Assembly (NCBI GenBank): GCA_007922305.1
Contig: ML677343.1
Location: forward strand, 30,262,933-30,326,932
From: Dermatemys mawii
Lineage: Eukaryota; Chordata; Testudines; Dermatemydidae
Direction of reading: 5' to 3'
Length of the DNA stretch: 64,000 bases
A model generated the notes under the pieces. It saw only the letters and a list, made by a program, of their open reading frames with translations. It ran no database searches and had not been told where the DNA came from. A program made the translations under genes and the position numbers. Below, one piece after another: positions 9,715-20,235 of this stretch (the stretch's first letter is position 1; every line of letters begins with the position of its first letter).

Positions 9715-10889
9715 CGCTCTGCACCACAATCCCACTGAATCACTTTCTGAGCGAGATCCTAACACCAGCTTAACAGCATGTCTCACGCCAGGGCTGTACC
9801 AGGCTCGCGACCCGGGCCGAGGCTTCGCGGTGAGAGGGGAAGTGGATTTAGGCCGCACGCTGCACAGTTCTCTCACCTTCCCTTGCCCTCCCCTCCCGCT
9901 ACAGCCCATGAGCACTGCCCCTGCATGTCGCTCTCCTCCCCCAGGCCTCGCCCCAGCACAGTCTAGTCGCTCCTCCTCCTGCACCGGGACCGGGGCTGGC
10001 TCCAGCAGAGAGAGTAGCTGCATGGTTTGGATGTTCAAAGTTTTCCCGGGGGCTTTTTCTGCCTTGGATTCTCCCCATCCCAACACTCCCACTCCAGGGG
10101 CAGAGACGGGACCGTGGCCAGGAGAGCCCGGCGGGAGGGGAGAAGGCTCCCGGGTTCTGTGTCAGATCCAGCGCTTGGCCCCACCGCTGGCACGACAGAG
10201 CAAACCTGAGAGTCCCCGAGTGTGCAAGGCAGAGCGAGAGTGCTCCATGGAGGTGGAGGGAGTTGATTCAGCCATTCGAGGCCTTTCCTGTTCTCCCGTA
10301 CGCTGGTGTAAATCCAAGGTAACCCCACTGGGCTCACAGGAGAGGCCGAGCCGGGAGCCAGAACACATCTGACCTTGTGTTTCCAGCTCCTCCTGCCAGG
10401 CACTCAAGGGAAGTAAATATTTGCACTTACTCAGACTCTGGAGCAAGGATGACCAGGTCTTCATGTCCAGCACAGCGCCCCTGCCCTCGGCAGCCAGAGC
10501 CCAGCAGGTCTAAGAAGCAGTCCTCAGCATGGCTCCTCCAGCTCCCTTCACCCTCCAGCCTCGCCTCCCGCTGGAGTTGAACTTCCCAGCCCGGGGGTCA
10601 GCCCCCCCACGCTGGGGCGGGCAGCGCTCGCCCCGCAGAGCCGGGGGTGGGCTCACGATGCCTGCGGGAACTGGGAGCAGCTGCTCTGAGGTACTGGGGG
10701 ATCCGCGTGGCAAACAGCGTGCCAGCCGAGGGAGATAGCAACCATTTTATTCCCTTTTAACTCGGCTCCGTCTCTCCCTCTGTTCCAGGGCTGGTCCTGA
10801 GCTCAAGGACCTTCCCCCGCCCTCCTCCTCCCACTCCCTTGCACTTGATAGCAGGCTCGTCAAGACTGCTGAGTTGCTGCTGACCTCTC
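9715..10889. other. Noncoding sequence with a repeat fragment
   Basis: A 235-codon plus-strand frame (9665-10372) starts inside the minisatellite and crosses a foldback-repeat fragment near 10300, so it is not accepted as a gene. Otherwise no features. Confidence 0.35.
10295..10345. repeat. Fragment of a foldback (MITE-like) reptile repeat
   Basis: CTGGTGTAAATCCAAGGTAA followed by CCCCACTGGG matches the internal phrase (GTGTAAATCCAGAGTAACTCCACTG) of a palindromic repeat frequent in turtles, crocodilians and birds. Only one arm is visible. Confidence 0.5.
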
Positions 10890-11005
10890 ACCCGCAGCTG
10901 CTAATTAAGGTTCCACAGTGACAGTTCAAGTGCCTTGCCTCAAGTTTGCAGCACCAAAGCATCTAATTGGAGGCGCTTTTTCTTTCTCAATAGCAGCCGC
11001 TCCGC
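10890..11005. promoter_or_regulatory. Candidate conserved noncoding element
   Basis: Repeat-free island with GCTAATTAAGG and CATCTAATTGGAGG, two homeodomain-type TAATT cores, and a TTTTTCTTTCTCAATAG tract. Flanked by GC-rich sequence. The CAATAG end resembles a splice acceptor, but no open exon with recognisable protein follows. Confidence 0.4.
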
Positions 11006-12939
11006 TCCCTGCCAGACCCGAGCAACAGTGCTTCTGGCTTTTGTGTTCGCCGCTGGGGGAGGAAACGGGGAACAAGATGGGGGCGGAAAGGCAGACCCTG
11101 CTCCCCCTCCTCGTCGTCCCGCCTCGTCTGCCAACTGCAGCCCTGCTCCTCTGCCCCCTCTCCCGCGGGACGGTTTGACCCCACGCTCCCGCCGTGTGCC
11201 TAGGCCCCACAACTGACCTCTGAGGCCGGATGAAGGGAGAGGCCCAAGGGCTGGTGTGGCAGGGCCACCCCTCGGGCTGCATCCTGAGGTCAGTGAGGAG
11301 CAGCAGCGTGTGGGAACGTGGTGCGTGCTCTGCGCACCAGGGAGCGGGGCCTGACGGTGGCACCTTCCTGGGGCAACACCGCCACACTATTTACGCTCAA
11401 CGTTAGGTGCCATGGGAGGGCTGGCGTAGGAAAGCATTGGCAGAGAGCGGAGAAACGCGACAGAGACCGAGGGGAAATAAAGAGGAGGGATAAAGGGTAA
11501 GATTTAAAAACAAAGGGATGGAGAGACAGGCAGTGGGGGGTGGTGGGTAGAGCACTGGACGGCCTAGCACGATGTGCCCCCCCCCATCTCAGGTAGGCCT
11601 GCTCAGCTCTGCCGGAAGGCAGTAATCGTCCCTGCAAGGGAGGAAGGAGAGCATCTTGAGATCCCAGAGTCAGGGTCGGGGGCAGGTGTGAATACACGCC
11701 TGGGGAATGCTTCAGCAAAGAATTAGAAGGTTTTTTCCCAGCTCCCTCAGCCAGTGACATGCGCCTAAGCGATGGGAATAAATAAACCATCGGCGGACTA
11801 GCAAAGACTGTGAGCACCCTCCAGACCATCTCAGAGAGCCCTTTGCACTGCTCCTCTGAACCTGTGTTTGAACGTTTGGAAGTAAAATCCTTGCCCTGCG
11901 ACAAGCCACTTCATTAGTAACAGCTCAGCACCTTGGCTTTGTTCAAGTGTTTGCTGCGCAGCCTGACAGCTAAATCCTACAGGCTTTCCCTCAAGTCCCA
12001 ATGCCTTCGGGAGTGGGACTGAGCGGGAGTCTGAAATGCCACAGAACGCTGGAGGACAGCGGGCTCTAGGGTGGGGTGTGGGATATCAGCCTTCTCCCTC
12101 CACCTTCTCAAATCATCTGCTTCGTGGGCATTCCCCAAAGGAGGAGCAACTGGTGCTGGTTAGCACGTCTGCTGGCAAACGGGCAGGGAGGGCAGGCACT
12201 GAACAAAGCCATGTGCCAGGAGCAAGCTCCCACTGGCACAAAATGCTGCCACTCGAGTCACACAGATCTGGGGCCCTGCCCTCTGCATTGATATCCCGCT
12301 GGCCAGCTCAAGGGCTCCTCTGGTTAGTCTGACTCTCCATGAGACCAGCCCCCGTGCCGTGAGAGACCCCCTCTCCCTGGGCACCCAGACCTCCGGCCAA
12401 CAGAACAAAGAAAGTGCCAATAGCGGCAGGCTGGGGAGCCTGGGAGACAGAACTCCCATCCGCCATGGAGCTCGCTGCGGCAGGAGACACCGGACACCAG
12501 ACCTCAGCTGGGCCAGAACAAGAAGCAAATCTGTCTCCTTCACTGACACACACACACACACCCTACTCATAGGTAAAACCACCGGTTTGGCTGGGGAGCA
12601 GGAAAGAGATTGTTACACTCTGGAGGCACCCGGATACCACCTGGGTGGGTGGGTGGATGGCCAGACAGGAGACCGGGCCATGAAGACCGAAGCGAGGGCT
12701 GAGTCACACTGGAATGACTTGCCCTGACCCGGCCAGCACTGCCCCTGTTCTGGCGGATCCATGGCGAGGTTTGGTCCCCAGGGCTGTCAGTCTGGTGCCT
12801 TTCACTAGAACTAAATTCCCTCTAACAAAGACAAATCCATCAGGGTTAATATCTGCAGGAACCTGGTTTGGCAAAACTCCTGTGGCCCATCGATCAGCCC
12901 TTTGGCGAAATCGGCAGCTCCGTCACTTCTAGGACTCAA
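11006..12939. other. Unassigned noncoding sequence
   Basis: Several overlapping chance frames (for example 204 codons minus, 11290-11904) without domains. A faint MIR-like phrase (GGGTAGAGCACTGGAC, 11547-11562) and a short (CA)n at about 12545-12560 are the only repeats noticed. Confidence 0.3.
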
Positions 12940-13135
12940 TGCTGTTAATTTCCCAGACAGCAGGATCTGAGCAGAGCTGGATACGACATGTGAACAAAAA
13001 TCATTGGATGCTCTGAACAGATAATGCTGCAATTCATAAAGAGGCCGTCAAGTCAGCAGTGAAGAGCCCTTCCCATTAGCCAGGGTAATTAGGACAGGGA
13101 AGGGGAGCTGAATATTTCATCTTGCAGTGTCATTA
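12940..13135. promoter_or_regulatory. Candidate conserved noncoding element
   Basis: AT-richer than its flanks, with GCTGTTAATTTCCC, AAAAATCATTGGATG and CTGCAATTCATAAAG. No repeat recognised. Regulatory role inferred from texture only. Confidence 0.35.
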
Positions 13136-13299
13136 GCCGTGTGTGGCTGGCCCTGGGTTCTAGGACTCTGTGTAGGACTCTGAAGAAAAACCATGCCAAT
13201 CTGTGCGTTACAAAAAGACACGACGAGAACACACCTCCCCATGTTGCAGTGTGGCTGGGGAGTCTCAGAGCCAGCCAGCCCCCCCAGGAAGGTCTGTGC

Positions 13300-13385
13300 C
13301 ATGGTCTAGCAGGCAGGACATTGAACAGGGAGCCAGACACCTGGGTCCTACTCCCAGCTCTGCCTGTGACCTTCCCCTCTGTCTC
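13300..13385 (+). repeat. MIR-type SINE, 5' half
   Basis: ATGGTCTAGCAGGCAGGACA, then GGGAGCCAGACACCTGGGTC, then CTCCCAGCTCTGCCTGTGAC follow the 5' half of MIR, including the tRNA-derived B-box-like part. The 3' half is not seen. Confidence 0.75.
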
Positions 13386-14889
13386 CTCTCCCCTTCTTTG
13401 TCTGCTCATCTCTTCAGACTGCAAGCTCCCCAGGGAAGCAATGGTCTCTCTCAGCGAACGAGCGGACCATGGGCCCTGATTTCACCAGAGGCCTGCAAGT
13501 GTTACAACACCACAAACACATCACCACTACCACAACAGGTCCTTCAGCTCTTACCAGCCTACGTGAGAGTCCATCGATTCCCACAGGATCTCCACACTTG
13601 GCTAAGGTACAGGGATGGGCCCTGTACTCCCTGGGAGATGGCAGCCGTACAGCCCCTCAGACCAGATACACAGCAACCCAGGGAGCGGTGGTAGGACGGG
13701 GAGCCTGTCACCTCTAGATCAGGTCTCCTGCAGACTACAGCCTTTGCCCCCCGCTGCCTGTCTGCAGGCCTGCAAGAGGCAAGTTGGTGGGGTCCATGCA
13801 GGGGACAGCTGGGAACCGTGTTGCCAACATCAGCAAAAGGGCCGAAGTGGGAACAAGTCAGAGCAGGAAGTCCTCCCTCCCTGCTGGAGTGGGCCAATTG
13901 GGTTTGACCCTACTCTCCCGACAAGGTAAACTAACATGCCAACGCCATCCTGGGAGGCTGGGGTCTAGCCGTCCCACCCCAGGTCTCTAAATGCGCTACA
14001 GCAGGCATGGGACAGCCCCAGCCAGAGGCTGCTAGCTGCTGTGCCTCGGAGCCCCCCAGCCGGCGCAGGGGTAAGAGGAGCAGCCAGCGAGGCTGGAGAC
14101 ACGGCCCCCGCTTTGTCCCCCTCCCCTCCCTTTGCTTGTGCCAGAAGCTTGACAGATCTATTGTGTCGTGAGCACTCGAGACATTTTATCAGGGCGAGCG
14201 AGACAGGGAGAGCCGCTGTCCTGACCCCGTAATCAGTCTGAAGAGAAACAGAAGACAGCTTGTATCATCCTCCCGGGTCAGAGGCCAGGAGGAGTTAGCC
14301 ATCACCCTCCAGCGCTGCCAAATTCCTGGGATTCACGGCCAGGCAGGCAGCTGCTGTCACAGGCCCGGCTGCGCCTCTTCCGCTCCCCTCGAGGTCGGCG
14401 GGAGACAATAGAGCAGGTGCGGGGAGGCCAGACTCTGCCAAGGGGAGACGGTTGGGGGGAGGCAGCACTGCCAAGACATGGCTGCACCGACAGCCTGCCC
14501 TGCAGGGTTTGACCGGCCCAGTTTGGACTCTAGGGGGAGTTTTCATTTGCGATCCTGTTCCAGCCCCACCCCCCGAGAAAGCCTCTCCCAGCCCGCTGGG
14601 CGCGGGAATCTGGCGCAAAGGTCAGAGGGCGCCAGAAGCCTGCCCACTTCCATGTGGCTAACAGGGACCCCCAGCTCGGCTGTGCTATCCCGCAGCCTGG
14701 ACCCTTCCCTGGCTCCGCTGGTGACACAAGGCCAGGGCAAGGTGTGGGGCTGCAGAGAGCGGCCCCACTGATCCGCGCTCCTCTTCACCGCCCCCACGCC
14801 GTATCGATGTCTTTTCCACCTGAAATCGGCTGCCTACAGTCTGACCTGTCCAGGCCCTGGCTCCCCATTCGCACCGCGACGGCCCAGCC
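13386..14889. other. Unassigned noncoding sequence
   Basis: No gene. A small AT-richer stretch with intact CpGs at about 14150-14240 (TTGTGTCGTGAGCAC, CATTTTATCAGGGCGAGCG) could be regulatory. Confidence 0.3.
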
Positions 14890-15010
14890 GTCGGAAGCGC
14901 ACACCGGCTAATCTCGAATCAGGCATCAATTCTTAATGTCCCTGACACCCGAGAGAGAGAAAGGAGAATTCATTCAATTAACAGGGCTGGATACTGTCAC
15001 CCTCGTCCAG
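14890..15010. promoter_or_regulatory. Weak candidate conserved noncoding element
   Basis: ATCTCGAATCAGGCATCAAT, TTCTTAATGTCC and TTCATTCAATTAACAGGG stand out from the GC-rich surroundings. It lies just upstream of the Penelope-like insertion. Confidence 0.3.
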
Positions 15011-15127
15011 TATCTGGATAGAACCAGGGCCAGGCACTGGCTGGAACCTCTTCACCCGAGATCCCCCAGGCTCCAAAGTGGGGTAACATCCTCCGCCCAA
15101 TCTGCCCCCTCTGCTCTGAAGAGTCTC

Positions 15128-15139
15128 CATCCCAGGACC
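15128..15139. repeat. Left 12-bp target-site duplication
   Basis: CATCCCAGGACC is repeated exactly at 15348-15359, bracketing the Penelope-like fragment. Confidence 0.85.
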
Positions 15140-15181
15140 AACAAAGAGTCCTGTGGCACCTTAAAGACTGACTAAAGTATT

Positions 15182-15224
15182 AGAGCATAAGCTTTCGTGG
15201 GCTAATACCCACTTCGTCAGATGC
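15182..15224 (-). ncRNA. Hammerhead ribozyme motif, apparently complete core
   Basis: Read on the minus strand, the order is CTGACGA (15214-15220), a helix II stem GTGGG/CCCAC (15208-15212 with 15197-15201) closed by a 6-nt loop, GAAA (15193-15196), then a minimal helix III (AGC, loop TTAT, GCT) and C at 15183 as the expected cleavage-site nucleotide. This satisfies the CUGANGA...GAAA...UH core of a type I hammerhead with the very short helix III typical of Penelope-like elements. Helix I pairing is not obvious, so activity of the monomer may be weak. Confidence 0.75.
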
Positions 15225-15260
15225 TTGCAGTGGGAATTAGCCCACGAAAGCTTATGCGCT
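15221..15260 (+). ncRNA. Degenerate hammerhead ribozyme motif
   Basis: The plus-strand copy keeps helix II (GTGGG 15230-15234, CCCAC 15241-15245), GAAA (15246-15249) and the TTAT loop. The CUGANGA box is gone (replaced by sequence at the palindrome centre), and the base opposite A15.1 is G at 15258 (GCGC) instead of U (GCTC). It should be inactive. Confidence 0.75.
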
Positions 15261-15347
15261 AATACTTTAGTTAGTCTTTAAGGTGCCACAGGACTCTTTG
15301 TCACGTCTGCAATTCCAGACTAACATGGCTACCCCTCTGATTCTTGA

Positions 15348-15359
15348 CATCCCAGGACC
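15348..15359. repeat. Right 12-bp target-site duplication
   Basis: CATCCCAGGACC, identical to 15128-15139. Confidence 0.85.
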
Positions 15360-15539
15360 CTAATTCTCGCCAGGCAGGCAGGTTCCTCCTGGGTTTAGCT
15401 CCGGCTGAAATCCAAGAACTCCCGTTGCAAATGTGGGAATGGGGAAAAACAGAGATGGCTCAAGTCTGGCCAAGCCAGCAGGTCAGGCCTCTGACCTGTG
15501 CGAGCCGACCCCAGCGGAGGAGGGCAATCTAGCAGTTAC

Positions 15540-15800
15540 AGCAGGGGTCTGGGGCCGGGAGACCCATGCTCTGCTCCCAGCTCTTCCCCAGGCTCTCTGT
15601 GTGACCTTTGGATGGTCAGTTAGCACCTAATTTTCTGGGGTCAGTGGGAGCTGTGGGGCGGCCCTTCTCCTCTGGCAATCAGGCTGTTCCGTGCCTCAGT
15701 TTCCCTCTCTGTAAAATGGAGCTAAGAGTTCCCACCCATCCCAAAGGGAGCAGTGCAGGTAAGTCAGGCCAGTGCCTGCAAAGTGCTTGAACGCTCTCAG
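15540..15800 (+). repeat. MIR-type SINE, nearly full length
   Basis: GGAGACCCATGCTCTGCTCCC, CTGTGTGACCTTTGGATGG, CCTCAGTTTCCCTCTCTGTA and a 3' end (CAAAGTGCTTGAACGCT) occur in MIR order. A roughly 40-bp segment (CTAATTTTCTGGGGTCAG...) departs from the consensus. Confidence 0.85.
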
Positions 15801-17224
15801 AAAGAAGAACTAAGTAACCTCGGCATTTAGGGGCAGATGCTGGTTAATAAGCGACAGACTCCCCTACTCCCCAGCGAGGCAGAGCTCAGAACAGTTCAGC
15901 TGCAGCTGCCTCCTACTAAGAGGGGACCTGGGGCAGCCTGGAACTGATGAAAAGGAAACAATGCATCTCTGAGTGCTGCAAAGCAGCCAACCTCATGCAC
16001 AGGGTTCCTCCTGCCGCTGACCTCGATCTGGGAGAGCGTTCTGAAGCTGACGCAGCCCCCGCCGGATAACAGGCCCAGCCGACAGCCTTAACCGCTTCCC
16101 TCATATAAATTAATTGGTTTAAATGGCTACCCTAGGCCCCCTGCTAATGTCCCCGTATCACTGCTTCCCGCCTCTGCTATGGCACCGGCAGACAGAGCAG
16201 GGGTGTTTTCCTTCTTTCCCTTAATAAGCAGGGCACCAGGATGCTGCCCGCTCTGCGGCGGGCGTTTGCGTCTCTCTCGCAGGAGGGATGAGGCCGAGCG
16301 CTAATTCTGGCACTTCGCAACGCTCTGAGACGTGACCGCGAATGTCGCCCCTCCTCGGCCACAGCTGGCGGGTCAGGAACTCTCCTCTCTGGCCGAGGCT
16401 CATTACCAGCTTCCTCCCAGGGGATCGGGGTGGGAGCAAGCCCTAGGAGCTGCTGTCCCCATGCCCTCATCGCAATCCCAGCGGCCGCACCTGCCACAGA
16501 GGGAATCACATGGCAGAGGGTGGGCGGGATATCCAGGCCTCTGGAATCCCTGGAGAGTTGGTGTCTTGTTGCTGGTGCCCTGATACCACGGTGATGGCCA
16601 CATTAGAAAGCCAGAGACTGATTCAAACTCATCTCAGCTGGAGCTTCGCTGATCCCCATGGAGACCCCCCAGGGGTGGAACTGGCCCCCACATCTCGAAA
16701 GGCCAGTCATGTGGAGGAACAGCAGCTCCCACGGGGATCCAGAGGAGCTGGGCGGAATCAGGTCCTGAGCCCATCAGGGGATGGATATGCACAGCCAGAC
16801 ACTCGCTCACGAACACGATAAACGTGTCAATGCAGACACACGCACGCACGTTCGTGAACACGCCCCCGCACACACCAGAGCGGAGCAACGTGCAAATGCA
16901 ACCACCGCTGCACAGCAACCAAACCAAGGGCTGCCGGCAGTAAAGCCTGTGGGAATCCATCCAGCTTCTTACCCAGCCTTCTGGGGCCACCCCGCCACTG
17001 AACATGGCCCCAGAGGGAGCTATGCATGCACGTCAAGGGGCACAGGAATATCAAGGGGAACAGCAGCATGGGCGGGGAGCATGCAGGCATCGAGAGAAGA
17101 GGGGTGCTCTCATTTCCCACCAAAGCCCCGCTGCAAAGCACCAGCTGAGAATGAGCCGTCCTGGCTAGTGCAAAGAGGTGACATGTACCAAAGCAAGCCC
17201 AGGCTAGAGGTGCAGTGTAATTAA
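15801..17224. other. Unassigned noncoding sequence
   Basis: No gene. A small AT-rich patch (16085-16130, AATTAATTGGTTTAAATGG) and a CpG-containing stretch (about 16215-16400, for example CGCTAATTCTGGCACTTCGC) may be regulatory. ACACGC-rich low-complexity sequence occurs at about 16815-16875. Confidence 0.3.
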
Positions 17225-17560
17225 TTCCCTTCATCTGCTTCCCCACGCCGCGCGGCCTCGGATCTGCTCCTGAGTGTTAATTATCCTGGCCTTCATTCTG
17301 CATCTTTCAGCATGTGAAAAAATAAAGAAAGGAGGAAGGGGAGGCTATCAAGCGTCATCACATTATGTATGCAAGGAGTCAGACAGCTTGACTCTCAAGA
17401 CATAATCGTTTTAATTGCAAACCCTCGTAAAGGGCAGAGTTGCAAACTGTTCCTGCTCCCCACTCGTCGTATTAAAACCCAATTATTCTCTCTCGCTATG
17501 GGTCACTTTACCAGGCACAAAGATGGCTCTTAATCTGATCCAGGCCTGACTTCCAGAGAC
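17225..17560. promoter_or_regulatory. Candidate conserved noncoding element
   Basis: About 330 bp, clearly AT-richer and repeat-free. A homeobox core TTAATTA lies at 17277-17283, and there are further words ATTATGTATGCAAGG (POU-like), ATAATCGTTTTAATTGC and AAAACCCAATTATTCTC. Stop codons are frequent in all frames. One of the better enhancer candidates in the first third of the window. Confidence 0.45.
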
Positions 17561-18734
17561 ACATTAGCATCCGGCAGGGAAACACCTTTGTGCTAGCAAA
17601 CTGTCAGGGTCCTTACAGGAGTGGGGAGAGGAGTGGCGGCAATGGGACAATAGAGAGAGGCAGACAGGCCTGGACTGACCCCCCAATAGTCAAAGGTTGC
17701 TCCTATCTTGGGCACGTCACTGCAGCTATAACAGGCCAAACCAAAGCCCCTGACCTGAATGGCATCCAGGCTACAGGGTGGTTTGGATCTGGCCTGGGCC
17801 CATTCCAGGTTCTGGGCTCCACTCACACCTGCCTCCAGCATTCCCCCACAGCGAGCGAGAGCCCCCCAGTCCCACATGGATCTCATCCAGCTCTACCCCG
17901 CCGTGAGCGAGGCTGGAATTCCCCCGCGCTGGCCTGGACAGCGATTGCCTGCAGAGGCTTTGGTGATTTCACAACCGCCGTAACTTTTGGCTCCAAGGGC
18001 CAGCGTTTCGCGCAGCCCAAAAACTTGTTTTATTACACAGCTTTATTTGCTGTAAATAAAAGCGCCAGCTCAGCCAGAATCCCCCTGGCCATGCTTCCAG
18101 ATACGGGAACCACGAGAGTTGAAGGGGAGAGGCTAAATTCCGCTCTCAGTTAACTCCACGCATGTGACTCAACAAGGCCTGGGGCACAGAGAGCAGACTG
18201 TGGCCTCAGTCCTCCAGGCAAAGGTTCACCCTCCATCCACGTATCCCGATTTTAGAGCAGCGTAACTGCTAGCGTCAGTGGCAGTTCATCCGGCTACTCC
18301 CGAGGAACTGAGTGCAAACCCACGCCCTGCCTCCCAGGTTTGACGTAAGAGCCGTGCAGGCTCTGACAGCCTGGCAGGCAGCATTTAACATGGGAGTTCG
18401 TTTCAGGGAGGTGGACAGTCATGACTCTTGCCAATTCTCAGTATCTTCATTAAGAGCTCCCTGTAAGCAGGGCTGCAGTCAGCCATCTTGGCTTCAGAGC
18501 GTGCGCGGTGACCTAAGCTGTGCCTAGAAAGCCGTTTCAGGCGGCACGGTAACGTGCAATTAAAGAGACAGGCCGACCTGGCTGTCACTCTCACTGGCAG
18601 CCTATGAGCCGAATGTACCGAACGCACACACACTCCTGCCCGCAGACTATCGCCCACTGGGACGCCACAGGGGAGGACAAGGTAACTGAATCACCAAGCT
18701 AAGGTTTTACAGAGCACCCATCGCTGGGGGACGG
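17561..18734. other. Unassigned noncoding sequence
   Basis: A 187-codon plus-strand frame (17590-18153) has no recognisable domain and mixed composition; not accepted. A short AT-richer patch at 18010-18070 and another with intact CpGs at 18530-18625 may be regulatory. Confidence 0.3.
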
Positions 18735-18965
18735 AGGTATTGATACAGATAAGATTTAGCAGTTGTGCAACACTCCTCCCATGCAAAGTGGCATACAGTT
18801 TCTCACTGGGGTAGGTGCTGTAAATCAAATTAATTAATCAGCCTCATTTCCTAAGTGGGGAAACTGAGGCACAGAGGTTAGGCATCTTGACCAAGGCTGC
18901 AGCAGGAGTCGATGTCAGAGCTGGGATGAGATTAGCTTCCCAGTCCTGTGTTTATGCTCCCCAGA
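18735..18965 (-). repeat. MIR-type SINE (antisense)
   Basis: GGGGAAACTGAGGCACAGAG, then CCAAGGCTGCAGCAGGAGTC and CAGAGCTGGGATGAGATTAG follow the antisense MIR order. The left part (GCAAAGTGGCATACAG) fits the diverged 3' half. Confidence 0.85.
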
Positions 18966-20149
18966 TGCCACTATCCTGGGCATCCAAACAACCTCTGCAA
19001 TCTGTGCTGGAGCCCATGGGAGCTGAAGGCCCTCAGCCCCATGCTGGATCGGGCCCACGCTCCACTGCACAGATCTATTGGGATGCTGTAGACAGGCACC
19101 GCGATGTTACAGAAAGGAATGCAGCAGCCATTACCATGGGAGTGCACAGAAGGGAAACCACAAAGAACCCGTTCCAAGCAGCACTCAGCTAGGGTGGACA
19201 GCTACCCAAGCTGCAAATCCTCCAGGCCCAAGTTCTCTCCCCTCCTTGGCTCCTCACCTCAGCCAGCACTGAAACAGTCCGCGTTGACTCAGGCTGCCTC
19301 ATCCCATAAGCATGAAAAGGGGGGAGGGGGAGGAGGAAAGGGAGGAAAAATCCCAGCTACTGAATTTTCTACTCAATTGCTATGAAAGGAGATGAGAAAT
19401 TGCCTTCCTGACCCAAAACCGAAGTTCACAGCTGCACTTCATTACAGATTCCTCTGTGAAGCCCAGAGAGAACACCACACAGTAAGGGATCACCTGTTAG
19501 CAGCAACAGCCCCAGCCGGCCTGGAAATTGCTCTGTGGTGTTCCTGCCCCAAGACCGGTGTCATGGCGAGATAATAGATAAAGGAGGGGAGGGGTGGCTC
19601 CTCTCTTGTCCTGGGGGCTCGGACTGACCAGCTGGGAGGGACACAGGAAGAGCCGGCATTGGGGTTCATCCACCTGGGAGCTCCCACCCCAGTCACTGAA
19701 CCCATCCTTCGGTGGGCAGCTTTCAAAAACCGCCCGCCAAGGATTTGCCCCGACCCGCGTCTGGTTTCAAGGCAGCGCTGCTCAATGCTGCCAGGGGATC
19801 CCCAGCTCAGCGGCTCACCCCTCCTGCCCCCTCCCTCCCTGGGGCTCTTTAGACATGAACAGACTCCACGGCAGACGACAGCAGGCAGACGTTCCAGGGA
19901 GCTCAGGCCCACATGTCCAGGCGCCGAGCACCCACACTTTGGGCCTGGCTTTCTGGAGAGCTCCCCTCCCCTCCAGACACCGAAATCAGGAGCAGATATT
20001 CACGGGCACCCAGTGTGCTGAGCCCGTTCCAAAACCCTGGCCCTAGGGATGCAGAAGGCCTCTTCAGTAACCCTGATTGGCCTGCCCCCCCCCCCCGGCA
20101 ATGCCAGACTGCTCCCAGCAGCCCGCTCTCCAGTGCCTGGGGCAAGCTT
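18966..20149. other. Unassigned noncoding sequence
   Basis: No gene or clear repeat. Contains a purine-rich (GGGA)-type stretch at about 19317-19350 and a C-run (20086-20096) just before a SINE-tail repeat. Confidence 0.3.
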
Positions 20150-20235
20150 GCGGCTCATTGGGGCAGGGTCTGCCTTTTTGTTCCGTATTTGGACAGCGCC
20201 TGGCACCGCGGGTCCTGGGGATCAAAATCATCACA
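20150..20235 (+). repeat. Sauropsid SINE-tail repeat
   Basis: GGGGCAGGGTCTGCCTTTTT, TTTGGACAGCGCCTGGCACC and ATCAAAATCATCACA match the widely dispersed reptile repeat whose consensus reads roughly GGGGCAGGGACTGTCT...TTTGTACAGCGCCTAGCAC. The family name is not certain. Confidence 0.65.

Larger units (their letters stand above)
15140..15347 (+). mobile_element. Penelope-like element fragment with inverted duplication
   Basis: A 208-bp insertion bounded by a perfect 12-bp target duplication. It consists of a near-perfect inverted repeat (15142-15212 and 15230-15300, 71-bp arms differing at three positions) around a 17-bp centre, followed by a plus-strand tail (15301-15347, containing CCAGACTAACATGGCTACCC). 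The arm sequence (GTGGCACCTTAAAGACT, CATAAGCTTTCGTGGGCT) is the hammerhead-bearing terminal module of Penelope-like retroelements found in turtles and other vertebrates. The tail exists only on the plus copy, so the element is taken as plus-oriented with a partial inverted copy at its 5' side, an arrangement known for Penelope insertions. No GIY-YIG or RT coding sequence is present. Assignment is from memory of the family. Confidence 0.8.

Noticed and set aside
9665..10372. 235-codon plus-strand open frame
   Set aside because: Begins inside the 44-bp minisatellite and crosses a foldback-repeat fragment; no domain.
11540..11665. Possible MIR (GGGTAGAGCACTGGAC and CTTGAGATCCCAGAG)
   Set aside because: Only two short phrases match and the middle does not follow the consensus.
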